A stretch of DNA of 64,000 nucleotides from Owenia fusiformis (taxonomy: Eukaryota; Annelida; Polychaeta; Sabellida; Oweniidae), in contig CAIIXF020000009.1 in assembly GCA_903813345.2 (NCBI GenBank), positions 11,218,530 through 11,282,529 of the forward strand, given 5' to 3'. Under the pieces are notes generated by a model that worked only from the letters and a program-made list of their open reading frames with translations, had not been told where the DNA came from and did no database searches. Shown here in pieces: positions 9,919 through 21,876 of the stretch. The first letter of the stretch is position 1. Each line of letters starts with the position of its first letter. Made by a program: the position numbers and the translations under genes.

Positions 9919-10093
9919 TTGACTGATCTGCTGTTCTTTATTGCCATATTGCTGGTATTCATATTAGCATATGGTGTTGCTAGTCAAGCGTTGAGGTACC
10001 CCAATGCGCCAGTAAGCTGGAACTTACTCAAAGACATTGTTTACCTCCCCTATTGGCAAATGTATGGAGAACTCGAACTTGCTCTAGTTGAAG
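9919..10093 (+). CDS. TRPM: TRPM exon J: S5, pore helix and filter
   Basis: Phase 0 to phase 1. LLFFIAILLVFILAYGVASQ is S5, with the TRPM-typical GVA.QA. After WNLLKDIVYLPYWQMYGELE come the pore helix and selectivity region. YGE aligns with FGE/FGQ in other TRPM members; a glutamate here, as in TRPM1/3/6/7, favours divalent permeation, which is inferred. The pore is cut by a 14-kb intron directly after this exon. Confidence 0.97.
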
Positions 10094-10117
10094 GTAGGTT
10101 GATTTTAGTACTTATTC

Positions 10118-10208
10118 AGGGCTGTATTCAGGATGGTAGTCAGGGGTGTGGTCAGGGGTGTAATCAGGGCTTTAGAAAAGGGTGTAGTCAGGGGTGTTAT
10201 CAGGCATG
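10118..10208 (+). repeat. 13-bp minisatellite at the start of the pore intron
   Basis: About seven imperfect units of a 13-base motif like tcaggggtgtagt begin some 25 bases after the exon J donor. The repeat keeps the exon J frame open for 39 codons past the donor, so the open frame there is not evidence of coding. Confidence 0.8.
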
Positions 10209-11118
10209 ATCCAAAATGCTTTACCATTTTAGGCTAAAAATTAAAGAAATTCCTCAGATCAAGTTTAATGCTGTCTTCTTGTTACCACCAAAAGGTCACC
10301 AAGGCATTCAATCAACTTCTGTCTTTGACCATCTTTGCATTTGATCAATTTTGTCCACAGTATTTGTATGAAATGAAATCCTGAGGCTGTTTTTCATGAC
10401 ACAATTTCCAAATATCAAATGTTTATTTTGATCTAACCCAACTGTTACAGTTTAAAAAGACAATTGATTGTCAGGAGTTTTTATTCATAATGTGTCAAAA
10501 TTCTTCCTCTTCTTCTGAGAACACATTAGGTTGTACAAACACCTGGTTAAATTCGCATGCATGATGTATTTTCAGTTGTTATTTTAATGTTTTATGGAAT
10601 TCAAGAAACATTAAAGGCCTATAAAGAGGCATAGTGTGGGCTATTAGTAGTGTGTGTTTGGGCTTTGGCCATTATTCGCATTAAGAAATTTTGATCAATA
10701 GAGTAAGCCATTTTAGTTCATTACAAAGTGATTCATACTTGAAAATTATTAAGAACATACGAGTCTTTAAACTAATATAGCTTTGGCTTTGATGTTACGT
10801 CTGAGTAAAATCACATTGCCATAGACCTATCTAGATTTAGAATTCTAATAATTCAACATCAAAAATTTATAAGAAAAGTTGGTGTAACTTTTCACTTTTT
10901 CTCATTATGGACTCGCAGAAAACAATATAAGGGGTCATATCAAAACTTTGTTACCTGACACATATACATTACACACTCCAAACCCCCTCCCTCCTCCTTG
11001 GAACAGACAGATATGTTGATAAAGCCTGTGGAGTTACCCAAAAACTGATAGTGTAGAAAACAAATATTGCTTTTATGTTCATAAGTTCACATTAACAATA
11101 TTTTAATCACACCAGAGC
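10209..11118. other. intronic DNA, no gene seen
   Basis: Start of the 14-kb pore intron. Unique-looking AT-rich sequence with no open frame of note and no repeat structure recognised. Confidence 0.5.
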
Positions 11119-11482
11119 CCTCATTATCCGGTCAGCGCTAAATTAGCGTTGCGATTTGCGTTGCGCTTGCGAATCAACATTATTTGCAAGCGCAAATCAT
11201 GGTTTGCGTCGTATTACGCGCTTCACGCAAACGCAGACGCAACGCAGACGCAACAGTATGCTAATCGCAAATAAATTGGAAACGCGGGAAATTTAAACTT
11301 AGAGCTCAAAATAGATTTATCGATTTTCTAATGTCTATGTATATGTTTACGCCAGTGCGGATGTGTCAATCCCATACTTGGACGTGTTATAGGTACATAA
11401 AGCTGGTTTGTAAAAACTTTTATTCCATACTTAGTAGTGTTATAGGTATATAACATGCGGGAATATAACTGAATATGTGACG

Positions 11483-11512
11483 TGAGCGGGAGATATATAT
11501 ATCTCCCGCTCA
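11483..11512. repeat. perfect 30-bp palindrome
   Basis: tgagcgggagatata followed directly by its exact reverse complement. An acgacgtcataa stretch follows 10 bases later. Confidence 0.9.
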
Positions 11513-11599
11513 GCAGATCTACGACGTCATAAATTCAGGGAGTAGATACTGAGCCAGGGGACTTTGCTATTATTCCTCACAATCTACTAAGTATAGAAT

Positions 11600-12660
11600 A
11601 AATCAGTTATTAAATGCTCGATTTTTGATACAGGGTATATCCCTCGGTAAATACAATATATCAACCCTCGGTCCCTACGGTCCCTCGGGTTGATATATTG
11701 TATTTCCCTCAGATATACCCTGTATCAAAAACCTCCCATTAAATAACCTCTATATATTTTCATAAGCGTTCAGATATAGCTATACGTCCCGCTCTGAGCG
11801 GGCAGATATAGTATATCTGCCCGCTGACGTCATAATCGCCGTTCGCATATTGGTTCATTTTTGTAACATGCGCATAATTACTGTAAACGTTAATGGAGAA
11901 AAGGCAGACAATCGCGATCTGTTTGAAGGAAGGAAATGAGCGTATCCCTGTTAAACAAGGATTTCAGAAATAAATGTGGATGAATATCTGAAAATCAGAC
12001 TATTCTAAATGAATTCTGAACTCCGGCCAATTGAACAGCGTGAACAAAATGACCAAGATTGGTATGGGATAAACAGATCATCCTATAGTTCAATATCCTG
12101 AACCTCATATAGGATAATCTCTATTTATCCCATGATACTACTATTTCCCGATGAATAACCGGGAATATTTTTGATATTGAGAAAAAATCGTATTGAAAAT
12201 TTTTGCCAAACAAAGCTTCCTCTTTCAATCAGTTGGGTCGATATAGTATGCTAAAATGATGTTCTGTGAAAAACGAATTCCAGTTTTATCATCATCGCTC
12301 TGACACAGACAAAAATGCTTACGTATTGCTGAATGTTTTGATGTTGATGTGTTTATGTTACACATGTACAATAATTTTTTTTAAAGCTAAGTCATATTTT
12401 CTTGATTAAATATACCATTTTTTCATAGAAAAATCTAACTAATGATTTTATGAAGACAGTTATGAATATCATGGAATAAAAAGCTAATTTACTGGTCGGG
12501 ATTAAATATGGGTTTATTCCTCATGACAATTTGATATATCACATATTGTGAGGGACAATTTGGTATTTCCCTCTGACCCTCCGGGCTCTCGGTAAATATC
12601 ATATTGTCCATCATAATAAAACCCATATTGAATCCCTCCCACTACATAACCTATATATAT
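11600..12660. repeat. three related foldback elements inside the Harbinger element
   Basis: Foldback 1 (11622-11731) has arms tttttgatacagggtatat and atataccctgtatcaaaaa. Foldback 2 (12063-12133) pairs tatgggataaa with tttatcccat. Foldback 3 (12505-12630) pairs aatatgggtttatt with aataaaacccatatt. Outside the arms all three have a flank of the type GGTTATTTAATGGGAGG on the reverse side, so they look like members of one small family. Confidence 0.7.
11797..11825. repeat. perfect palindrome with CRE-like neighbour
   Basis: Arms of 14 bp (agcgggcagatata and its reverse complement) around a single central G. TGACGTCA, a consensus cAMP-response-element core, begins at the last base of the right arm (11825-11832). 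Confidence 0.9.
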
Positions 12661-12747
12661 CTTGCGAAAATCTAGATCTGTCACTGGAAGGCAGCCCATC
12701 TTGAAAACAAGACACGGTGTCTTTGTAATTAGTCCGACTGATATAGC

Positions 12748-13080
12748 CTACCTAGAGAAAACCGCCGATACCTCAGCAACAATGTTCGAAACAGTAGGTT
12801 GGGATACCCCGAATATATCTCCATTTATCATTTGCATACAACCTGTAGCATAAAATCGTAATGAAATGAATACTTTTAGCTGACATGGAATTGCCTGAGG
12901 ATTCCTTGTTCTTGACGCTAGATCCCCATCTAATATATTAATCAACTCAAGAATGAGTGGCCTCGGCATGCGATATCTGTTTAATATCTCATCGTCAGTC
13001 ATCTCTAACGGCTGACTCCTGTCTCTGAATAAGCGTAAACCTCTTCTATTGTGAACATCCTGGAATAATATGCACCACAT
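12748..13080 (-). pseudogene. HARBI1-like transposase, N-terminal fragment
   Basis: 110 residues with the order typical of HARBI1-like nucleases: a conserved FRDRSQPLEMTDDEILNRYR segment, an R-P..L.LI..L helix, then LRFYATGCMQMINGDIFGVS and QPTVSNIVAEV. These are the helix-turn-helix and G-D-x-x-G-x-S-Q/x-S signature. The frame ends shortly after, before any of the catalytic DDE aspartates, so it cannot encode an active nuclease. A foldback insertion lies just downstream at about 12480-12660. Confidence 0.85.
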
Positions 13081-13689
13081 TTTCCAGCTTGATCGAACCC
13101 TAATATTTTAATTTTAGCAGACGATATTTGCGAAATGGAATTGCGATATTTATTATAGATTTCACAAAACCAAGGTAGCATAATCGTGCACTTTCAGACT
13201 TGATTTTGATAAGTTTTGGTTATTTGTGTCTCTAATGTTTTTCAACCTATTTTTAGTTGGATGTCTCAAAGGGCACTTCCTAGATTTCTAAAACGATAAT
13301 GTTAATTTAAATAGGAAAACTATCAAGATTCTTGATGATATGTTTGCGATTTATATTGCGGCAGGGTCAGGGATGCCGCAAATAAAGTGGAGTTTGCGAC
13401 ATAAAAATCAACTGATTTACGTGGACGCAACTGTGCGATGACTGCATAATACCAATTTGCGTGCGGTTAGCAGTGTATTTGCGATGCGAAATGAAAATAG
13501 CGATGCGTCTACCGTGTAATAAGAAAACTGCGATTTGCGCTAAAGACGCAAAACGGCAATGAATTTGCGCTAGAGTGCCTTTGAGATGACCTCATAATAT
13601 CGTTTTGCGTACGATTCGCTAAATATTTACGTTGCGATTGCGATTTGCGGTGCGTCGACCGGATAATGAGGCCTCAGGTCCTATAGAAA

Positions 13690-14370
13690 GTACAGTTGTA
13701 CATTGTTGTTTGCTTAGTGGGTGGATGACAGCAGACAAACCAGTGTCTTTATGGATTGTTTTGAAATTTCAAGATGTTTTTTGGTACAGATATCTAGAAT
13801 AGATTTTTGGTATGCTGTGGAAAGGGACACCCATTTTTGATCTTAGGTACATCATTGTTCACCTGTGCCTTGTTTACCCTTTCCTCTCTCATTGATCCTT
13901 TGGAGCCATGATTTGCATCATAAAAAATAACACTCAGTTCATTGTCTGGTTTGTAAGGGTGAGCCTGTTTAGTGTATTTCAAAGGAAATACTTACTTTGG
14001 CTGGAAAACGTGTATATTCTCACGATTATAGTCTAGTTCTTTAGATACGATATGGCATTGTAATTGTTGTCTGATAAGTTTTCTAAGAAATATTAAAATA
14101 GATTGGAGGGAGTTCATAAGTTTAAGGAGTGTCTCAAAAGTTCAGTACTAAATTTTACATCTATAATTCAACATGTAAGGTATAAAGGTATGTAGGTCCT
14201 AGATCATCCAGCTATCAACAATTTTTTGGACTTTATTGAAATATAAAGCCTTATATACAGGGTGTCCATAATATATTAATATGGTTATGTATCCGCAACA
14301 ATTGTTACACTTTTTGTGTTTTGTCATTACACATATACATAAGCAAAACTCAGTTAGAATAGTGAATAAT
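13690..14370. other. intronic DNA, no gene seen
   Basis: AT-rich sequence between the Harbinger and Helitron-like elements, with no supported feature. Confidence 0.5.
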
Positions 14371-15663
14371 TATCCCACCGAACGAAGTTCGAGAGGGATA
14401 TAGGAAAGCTGTCCGTCCGTCCGTCCGTCTGTTTGTCCGGGCGGTTACTCAAATATCATTTCACCAATTTGATTCAAATTTTATAGGCTTATGCCTTATG
14501 GGTGTAGGACCTCTGCTCGAGAAGGAATTTGCAATATGGCCACTGAATTCAAAATGGCCGCCATTTTTCGTAAAAAATGTAATCTTTAATAACTCAAATA
14601 CTAGTTTGCGGATTTGGTTCAAATTTTATATGCTGATGCCTAGGGACAAAGGAGTTTCGCACAAAAAGAGATTTTTAAGATGGCCGCTTAATTTCAAAAT
14701 GGCGGCCATTTTTCGTAAAAAAATGTAATCTTTGATAACTCAAATACCAGTGAACGGATTTGGTTCAAATTTTATATGATGATGCTTAGGGACACAGTAG
14801 CTATGTTCAACAAAACATTTTCAAGATGGCCGCTTGATTTCAAAATGGCGGCAATTTTCCGTAAAAAACATAATCTTTGATAACTCAAATACCAGTGAAC
14901 AGATTTGGTTGAAATTTTATATGATTATGCCTAGGGACACAGTAGCTCTGTTCAAGAAATAATTTTCAAGATGGCGGCTGAATTTCAAGATGGCGGCCCA
15001 AATTCCTTAAAAAACGTAATATTTGATAACTCATATGCCAGTGAACGGATTTGGTTCAAATTTTATATGCTGATGCCTAGGGACAAAGGAGTTCCACACA
15101 AAAAGAGATTTTCAAGATGGCTGCTTAATTTCAAAGTGGCGGCCATTTTTCGTAAAAATATGTAATCTTTGATAACTCAAATACCAGTGAACGGATTTGC
15201 TTCAAATTTTATATTATAATTATTAGGGACACAGTAGCTATGTTCAACAAAACGTTTTCAAGATGGCCACTTAATTTCAAAATTGCGGCAATTTTTCGTA
15301 AAAAACGTAATCTTTGATAACTCAAATACCAGTGAACAGATTTGATTGAAATTTTATATGATTATGCCTAGGGACACAGTAGCTCTGTTCAAGAAATAAT
15401 TTTCAAGATGGCGGCTGAATTTCAAGATGGCGGCCCATATTCGTAAAAAACGTAATCTTTGATAACTCATATACCAGTGAACAGATTTGGTTCAAATTTT
15501 ATATGATGATGCCTAGTTCACAATGGTATAAACTAACTTTGTGCCAAATTTCATGCTTCTATCTCAAAGTGCACAAACATTTTAACATTCACACTAGCTA
15601 TAATAAGCATAATATGTTTTGTTCGATGGGATTTGCTACTCCGTGGAGTTGCTGTTTTTCTAG
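14371..15663 (+). mobile_element. Helitron/pearl-like non-autonomous element with tandem core, copy 1
   Basis: The left end is tatcccaccgaacgaagttc, with internal complementarity (CGAAC/GTTCG, TCCC/GGGA), followed by a (CCGT)n microsatellite. The core is about seven monomers of roughly 145 bp, each with gataactcaaatac, ggatttggttcaaatttta and two aagatggcggc/aaaatggcggc motifs. The right end is gctactccgtggagttgc (hairpin) plus tttttCTAG before a T, the hallmark 3' end of Helitrons. Bivalve pearl elements have this layout. No Rep/helicase gene is present. Confidence 0.8.
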
Positions 15664-16256
15664 TTGGGAAAGTTAGAGAGTTTTGGGAAAACATATTTCA
15701 AATTAATTAAAAGAGATTAACCATGTATGCATCTGTGATTTATGAATCATTCTGATTGTATCATCCTGGTTAGATTGCCATGAAAACAATTGAAAGCAAA
15801 CATATGCTTTACTGCTAATTTTTTCATTACTCAAAATAGGTTTACAAATAATGAGCGATGAACATGATAACTGATCTGTGTTATTATATTTTACTCAGAA
15901 ATCCAGGGGTTGGTTGTACTGCTCTGAATGTCATAATAAAAAGTTCATTTTATTGACAATGCTGCCACAGATATCTGTTTCCAAGAATTTTTTTTCGTTT
16001 AATCTACTCATCATCATGTTGCAATGGTTACCAGAAATATTTGTTACTGCAATCTAACCAGGGGCCAAATGGGAGATGTTATATCTGAGGGATAACACCA
16101 TATCCATAATGACTTAACATAAAGACAGCAACCTCAAATAAGAGATGCACAAATTATATCCAAACTGATTATTTTGGTTCTAAAATGATGTCAGTCTTGC
16201 ATCTTAAATCAGTTTGTCAATATACTAATTATTGTGCCAGTGAAAATTATATCTTA
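15664..16256. other. intronic DNA, no gene seen
   Basis: No open frame or recognisable repeat between the Helitron-like element and the MITE at 16257. Confidence 0.5.
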
Positions 16257-16460
16257 AGTGATCTCCCCAGCATTAAAGCAAGTGGGCGCAGCACCCAGCT
16301 GAAATTTTGAAAATAGGCTTGCACCCACCTGAAAATCCATTTGCACCCACTTGAAAATGAAACAAATCATGAAAAATTGGCATATTTTGACCAAATTTGG
16401 TCTGCATTGTGGAAATGAGAATTTTGCACCCACCTGAGAAAAAATCCTGAGGAGATCACT
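16257..16460. mobile_element. MITE, AGTGATCTCCCC family, copy 1
   Basis: Inverted ends agtgatctcc and ggagatcact. The interior repeats cacccacctgaaaat/ttgcacccacttgaaaat. Related copies lie at 24824-25018 and 38670-38948. The CAGTG-type ends suggest hAT, but no 8-bp target duplication could be confirmed. Confidence 0.78.
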
Positions 16461-16739
16461 GATTTTATTCAAGAACTGTTGACTTTTGGACACCATCCCT
16501 CAAAAGATTAGACACATCAAACTGCCTTATTTGTGTGAGAGAGAATGTATGAATACAGATCTTCTCTTTGTTGAAAAGCCTGTGAAGTTTCTGAAGTTTA
16601 AACTCACCCATTGATATTTCACATAAAAAGTATGTTTACTTTAAGAGTCGTTTCTACATATTTATCCATTCATAATGTTGTTGCACCTCTGTAAAGTGGA
16701 ATGTCATTATAATGATAGTAGTATTGTGAATGTCAACAA

Positions 16740-16975
16740 CAAGATACACATTGATATCATTTGATCACAATACAGAATGATGTCATTTGAACATGATATG
16801 TATCAATGTCATTCAAAGAAGATTCATATTGATGCCATATACATTCAAACATGAAGAATATCAATGCTATTCAGATGTGATATACTTTGAAGTCATTTGA
16901 ATTTGATACATTTTGATGACTCACACATGATGCACTTTGTCTTTCAAATGTGATACATATTGATATCACATTTGA
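16740..16975 (+). repeat. degenerate 30-35-bp tandem repeat
   Basis: About seven diverged units of the type gatacatattgatgtcatttgaaca. Confidence 0.65.
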
Positions 16976-17040
16976 AATCTTCATATTTCTGATATTTAGC
17001 ATTCTGTTGGTGTATTGAAACTTATCAAGTGCAAAAAGAA

Positions 17041-17700
17041 TTACCGTATTTGCTGTGATTGGCGCCCGGGCGCTTAAAGTAAGTCAAAACAGTTCAAAAA
17101 GTTGTCCTTATTAGCGCCCATATGAGTCCCGATGAGAAAAATGCCGGAGTTTCAGTTTCACTTTCAGTTTAGAAAAAAATTGGAGAAAAAAATTTGTTTC
17201 ATGAAATTCGCCATGTTTGCATGAATCGTAGGGTTCTTACCTATCCTACTCTTTTCGGAATACTAGTGGAATATAAAGCATGTACTTACATCAGTATTTT
17301 ACTAGATAATTCGATAGGAAAACGATATAAACCCACGGAATCGAATACTTCCGTTTCAATTTCTTCTCAGCCTCGTTTTGAAATTTTCAACACAAACTGA
17401 ACGAGGTGGCAAGATTACAGGAAAAATCACCGGTAAATATCAAAATAATGGATATATACTTGAGTAACCAACATTATATACATTTTATGGTGAAAAGAAT
17501 GACATATTCAAGCTGGAATACCTTTTGGAAAACTGCAAAAAGTGATAAAACCAGGAAGTACTCTATTATCGCCCACTAGTGTTTTTCACGTTTGACCCTA
17601 ATGATCGTTGATTCTCCACCCAGGGACTCACCCTCGGGCCTCCAAGAGTCTGGGTGGGCGCTAATAGGAACATGGGCGCCAATTAAGGCAAATACGGTAA
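17041..17700. mobile_element. MITE, TTACCGTATTTGC family, copy 1 (660 bp)
   Basis: Inverted ends ttaccgtatttgctg and ggcaaatacggtaa, extending inward through ggcgcccgggcgctt/gggcgctaataggaacatgggcgcc. A shorter copy lies at 61164-61648. No coding capacity. The superfamily is not certain. Confidence 0.85.
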
Positions 17701-18011
17701 TGTGTTTTTAATTGATCTACACAAAACAGCTTTAATTGATTGTATTTTAAGCAGCCTGTCTACAAAGCATTAAGTATATAATTGCCATGAATGAATACTA
17801 AATTATGATTTTGATATTGTTTTTTGTACTAATGACCTGTAATGATTTATTGTAAACAATTCCTGGTAGTGATCTGCATTAAATCATGTTTTGCCTGAAT
17901 GTGGTCTACCAAATTGTGAAATGTCGAGATGACCTTGTTTCTTGATGCTATAATAAAATGATATATGCCAAGCTGGATAATATTATCTACCTTATAAGGT
18001 AGTAAACTGAA

Positions 18012-18137
18012 TAATAATTTGTCTAATTAAGGTAGGCGCAATAGAATGAGTAATCTTTCTTATTAAGGTAGACAGAATAGAATGAGTAATCTTTCTTATT
18101 AAGGTAGGCACAATAGAATGAGTAATTTTTCTTAGTA
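18012..18137 (+). repeat. 36-bp tandem repeat, about 3.5 copies
   Basis: Units of the type aatctttcttattaaggtag plus gcacaatagaatgagt. Confidence 0.85.
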
Positions 18138-18328
18138 AAAGTGTTTCATATCTAAAGTTGAAAACATGAATGCCATAATTCACTTTATTGACATGCGGTC
18201 CATTGCTTAAAGGACAAACAAGTTTCAAAGATAATTGCCAAGAGTGAATAGCAATTTCCATCACCTGGGTGATTCAAACCCTGACTACAAGTTTAATATT
18301 GGCTTCTTATCATTACAATATGCAGTCT

Positions 18329-18553
18329 GGTGGATCTGGGCCCCAGAAAAAAATTGGCCCAAAAGAATTGATAGGGTCAAAGAATTTTTTAAGGTCCAAT
18401 CAATGGACATTTTTGGGCATAAATGGGCCTTATTTTTATTTACTTAATTTTAGGCCAAATTATCAGGAAAATGGATCTTAAATTTTCTTCCAATTTTTTT
18501 CCATACTTCGAATTTGCCCCCCCCCCCTTTGTTGGTTCCTGGAACAGCCCCTG
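18329..18553 (+). repeat. GGATCTGGG...GGCCC interspersed repeat, copy 1
   Basis: Starts ggatctgggccccag, contains tttttgggcataaatgggcc and ttttaggccaaatt, and ends in a C-run followed by tttgttggttcctgg. Related copies are at 43466-43729 (reverse), 52373-52616 and 57968-58170 (reverse). Confidence 0.7.
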
Positions 18554-21430
18554 ATATGAGACTAGTTTAGAGAGAGAAATCTTAAGTTTCAAGCAATATG
18601 CATGAAATATAAAAGCTTTCTGTCAAAGTCACATTTAGTCTTAAATATTATTAACAATAGTACGCTGATGTTTTATTTATTTTTCCCATGACTTACTATA
18701 ATCATAACAATCAATTTCCAATTCCTGGAAATTCCTTGCGGTATAAATTATGGCAATTAGAATTACTTTGGTCTATACAGTTTAGTACAATAATATTGTT
18801 TATTCACTTTAATTGACATTTCTTGGAATTTGCCATTTGATTTTGTTTGGCTTACCAAGGACAAATGATAGATAATGATGTTAATTGAGTATTATTTGTC
18901 TGTGATCTAGTCCAGCCTAAACAAAAAATATATATCTGATTTCATAACTGTTTTTTAAAAAAGTACAATATTGATTTTTTGCAATATTAATAATATTTTA
19001 CATGGTTTGGGAGTTAAGTTCTAAAAATGCTTTGTATCACTCACATGTCGCTGGTCATGACATGTCTTTTACCTCGAGTAACCAATTTTTTTTTTTGAAA
19101 TATGCAAGTGTGTTTGAGATACGTTAAATTGGAAAATCCTTAAAAGGTAAGATAAAGATTGACTGGGGGGGGGGGTTATTATGTCACTACCTTAAGTCTT
19201 GAATTATTTCTATATAGTCTCCAACTGTTTGGCATTTGGCATGCATTTGCCTTGTGCAAATTGTGTTATAATTTCAAGACCCAGAAGTATTCTAATGTTT
19301 AAGGAAATCTGCATAATCAGATACAAGAGCATTTAGATTTCCATGACCGCCAAGTATTTAAATTGAAGTCATGTAGGTATACTACACGTGCACCTTAAAT
19401 GGCTTTTGAACACCAGACACTATAATTATATCATCACACACTACATTCTTTATAGTCATAACATACATTCATAGACTCTTTTCTGAGAAACCAAAGCTTG
19501 TCTATGCTTTAACTGACATGTAGACTTCTGAAAGATGTCTCTGTTGATTGTTTTTGTTAGTTTTGCTTTATATACAAATAAATGCCATACATACCTAAAA
19601 ACTCTCAAAATATGGGAGTCTTATAATAGATCCTGATAAATCCAAACTGGGGCCGAAAGTCAAAAGGGTTTTTACGGAATAACAGTTGTCCACATTTCAA
19701 GCTTGACTAGGTATATTATTTGTATTGAGAGGTATTCCGATTACAATGGTGTTCACATAATGTAGGTTTTACAAGCCCTTTACTTTAGATGCAGATTAAA
19801 TTCTCCAATGCAATTAGAAGTTTATTTAGAGCTATAGAGAAGCAGTCTGTCGTTTGACATATTTGAAAAAAAATTAACTTTTTGCAATAATTAGAATGAT
19901 GACTTGCATTGGATTTGATTTAAGAATATATTGTTCCTCCCTGGTTTTCCTAGCAAATAAAGTCGAATGACTTGAGGAAACATGTTTTGTTAAATTGGAT
20001 TTGTAACTGAATGGGGTTACCAATTTATAGTTACAGAATGTAATATTTATTTATTCATTTATATAATTGTTTATTTTATATTATTTTACTTATTTTCTAA
20101 CAATTAATTCTCACGTTATATGCGAATATTGTTTATAATATTTGTGTTTGTTTATCACATTCTGTTTACTTGTTTACTGTTGTTATCCAAACAATAATAG
20201 AACTTCAGAGAAATCCTTGAGATAAATGAAACATGTGACAAAATTCTCAGATTTGGAAGTGGTTAACTGAGATAACTAAGATCATAACCTCAGCAAATAA
20301 CAAAATCACCTTGCGGTTTTGTGGTTAGACTATTTACAAGATATAGAAAATATTGAATAGTCTGAGTACATTTTTTGTACAGTTGTGGCCTCCTATACAG
20401 TGGGTGGTATTTCTTGTATTCAGTTGTCATTAGGTGGTCATCTCTTGGAAACAATGACAACATATTCATTGATTTGCTTGGAAATTGACTCACGTTTCAG
20501 ATCCAAAACCATCCAGATCCATGTTACAACTTCCCTGTTTACCAGTGGCCTTCTGAAATAGTTATCTTTTTATTATCTTATTTTTGACATTATACTGTTA
20601 GGTCATATGTCCATTTAAAAGAGGTACCTGAGAATTTACAGGCCCAGCTCAACATATCCCTGTATATCCTTGAAATAAATGAGGGTTATATTATGGGGAG
20701 GTTTTGGATATGGGGTATATCCTGAGGGAAATATAGATATCTTACTGAGGACCTGGACTTATAACTTTTATATCTCATTGATAGAATTAGGAGATTTTTA
20801 AACCTGCTGTTTATTCATATTTATTCTACATAATTGTACTACAAGAATAGTACATACTAAAGTGCTTCCTACTTTATACATATTTCATATGCAGTACTTA
20901 AGTATTAAACCAGTAGTACAAATAAAATGAACAAAATGTTTTTCCAGAAATATTGGAAGGGGAGATAAACAGCGGGAGACATATATGTCCCTCTTCCCCA
21001 AGATATCAATTCTATATCCCGCTATTATGTGCTTAAACCCTGCTTGTCATAGGATAAGACTTTGTACCCCCTCCCAACTCTCCCTTCTTGTACCTAAATA
21101 AGATAAAAAAGACACATGGCTTTTTGTAAAATGTTAGTATTTTGGGGTTACTCTGTATTGTATAGTGAACTTAGTGCAGACATATCATTATAACATTTCA
21201 TAAATAGTTACCATAAAAGAGTAATGCTTAATAATAAAAAGGGAGTTCAAAATTCAAAGAAATTAGATAAGAATACAAAGCTCAATCTTATCTTACAGGG
21301 TGACATTAAAAAGAACGACCCTTTTGTAAGAATGATCCAGAACTTTGTATAGATAGCATGTTCACAGTGTAGTGGTAGTGGTGTACTTATTTTGTGACTT
21401 TGTGATTTCGACAAATCACATGCTGTCAAG
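18554..21430. other. intronic DNA, no gene seen
   Basis: Long AT-rich stretch without supported genes. Includes a G-run at 19165-19174. At 20700-21030, short palindrome-like pieces (gggtatatcctgagggaaata; gcgggagacatatatgtccctc) resemble the foldbacks at 11600-12660. Confidence 0.5.
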
Positions 21431-21449
21431 TCATGCTCTCACCAAAATC

Positions 21450-21500
21450 ATTCAAAAGGGTTTGTCTGTCTGTGTGTCCGTCTGTCTGTCAACAATAGTG
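21450..21500 (+). repeat. (TCTG/TCCG)n simple repeat
   Basis: tttgtctgtctgtgtgtccg and following; resembles the microsatellite part of the Helitron/pearl-like elements, with adjacent tttaaaacctctgtcaatagg sequence. Confidence 0.6.
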
Positions 21501-21876
21501 GCACATTTTAAAACCTCTGTCAATAGGAATCCTATTATAACTTTTTTTGCTTAATAGAGAAAAATCCCTTTTGACTTCTAGTCTAAAAGCTCGTCTGGAT
21601 ATTTTCAAAAAGGCTGCCATTTTTGTCACAGAAAATTCACTTTTTGTGCTTCATCATGTGAGCCCAGTACCCATGATACTATTTATTTAATATATAGAAT
21701 TCAGACACATGTTGTTTCGAAGTGACTCTTAAATATGTCAAAATGCCACATGGCTTATGCAGTTGTTCTAAACAGAGAACAAGTATCACTTATTATTTGA
21801 AAGTCTGAATTGTCAGTCACAGAATTTATCACACTTATGCCACACAGTATCGTATCGTAAAGTGAAACGAAACTTA

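Larger units (their letters stand above)
11119..13671 (-). mobile_element. decayed PIF/Harbinger DNA transposon
   Basis: Ends are inverted: cctcattatccggtc at 11119 and gaccggataatgagg ending at 13671. Both subterminal regions (11135-11280 and 13345-13655) are packed with TTTGCG/GCGATTTGCG motifs, as expected of transposase-binding repeats. The middle codes on the minus strand for a Harbinger-type nuclease fragment. A 3-bp target duplication could not be confirmed. The interior also holds three related foldback insertions and two perfect palindromes. Confidence 0.8.
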
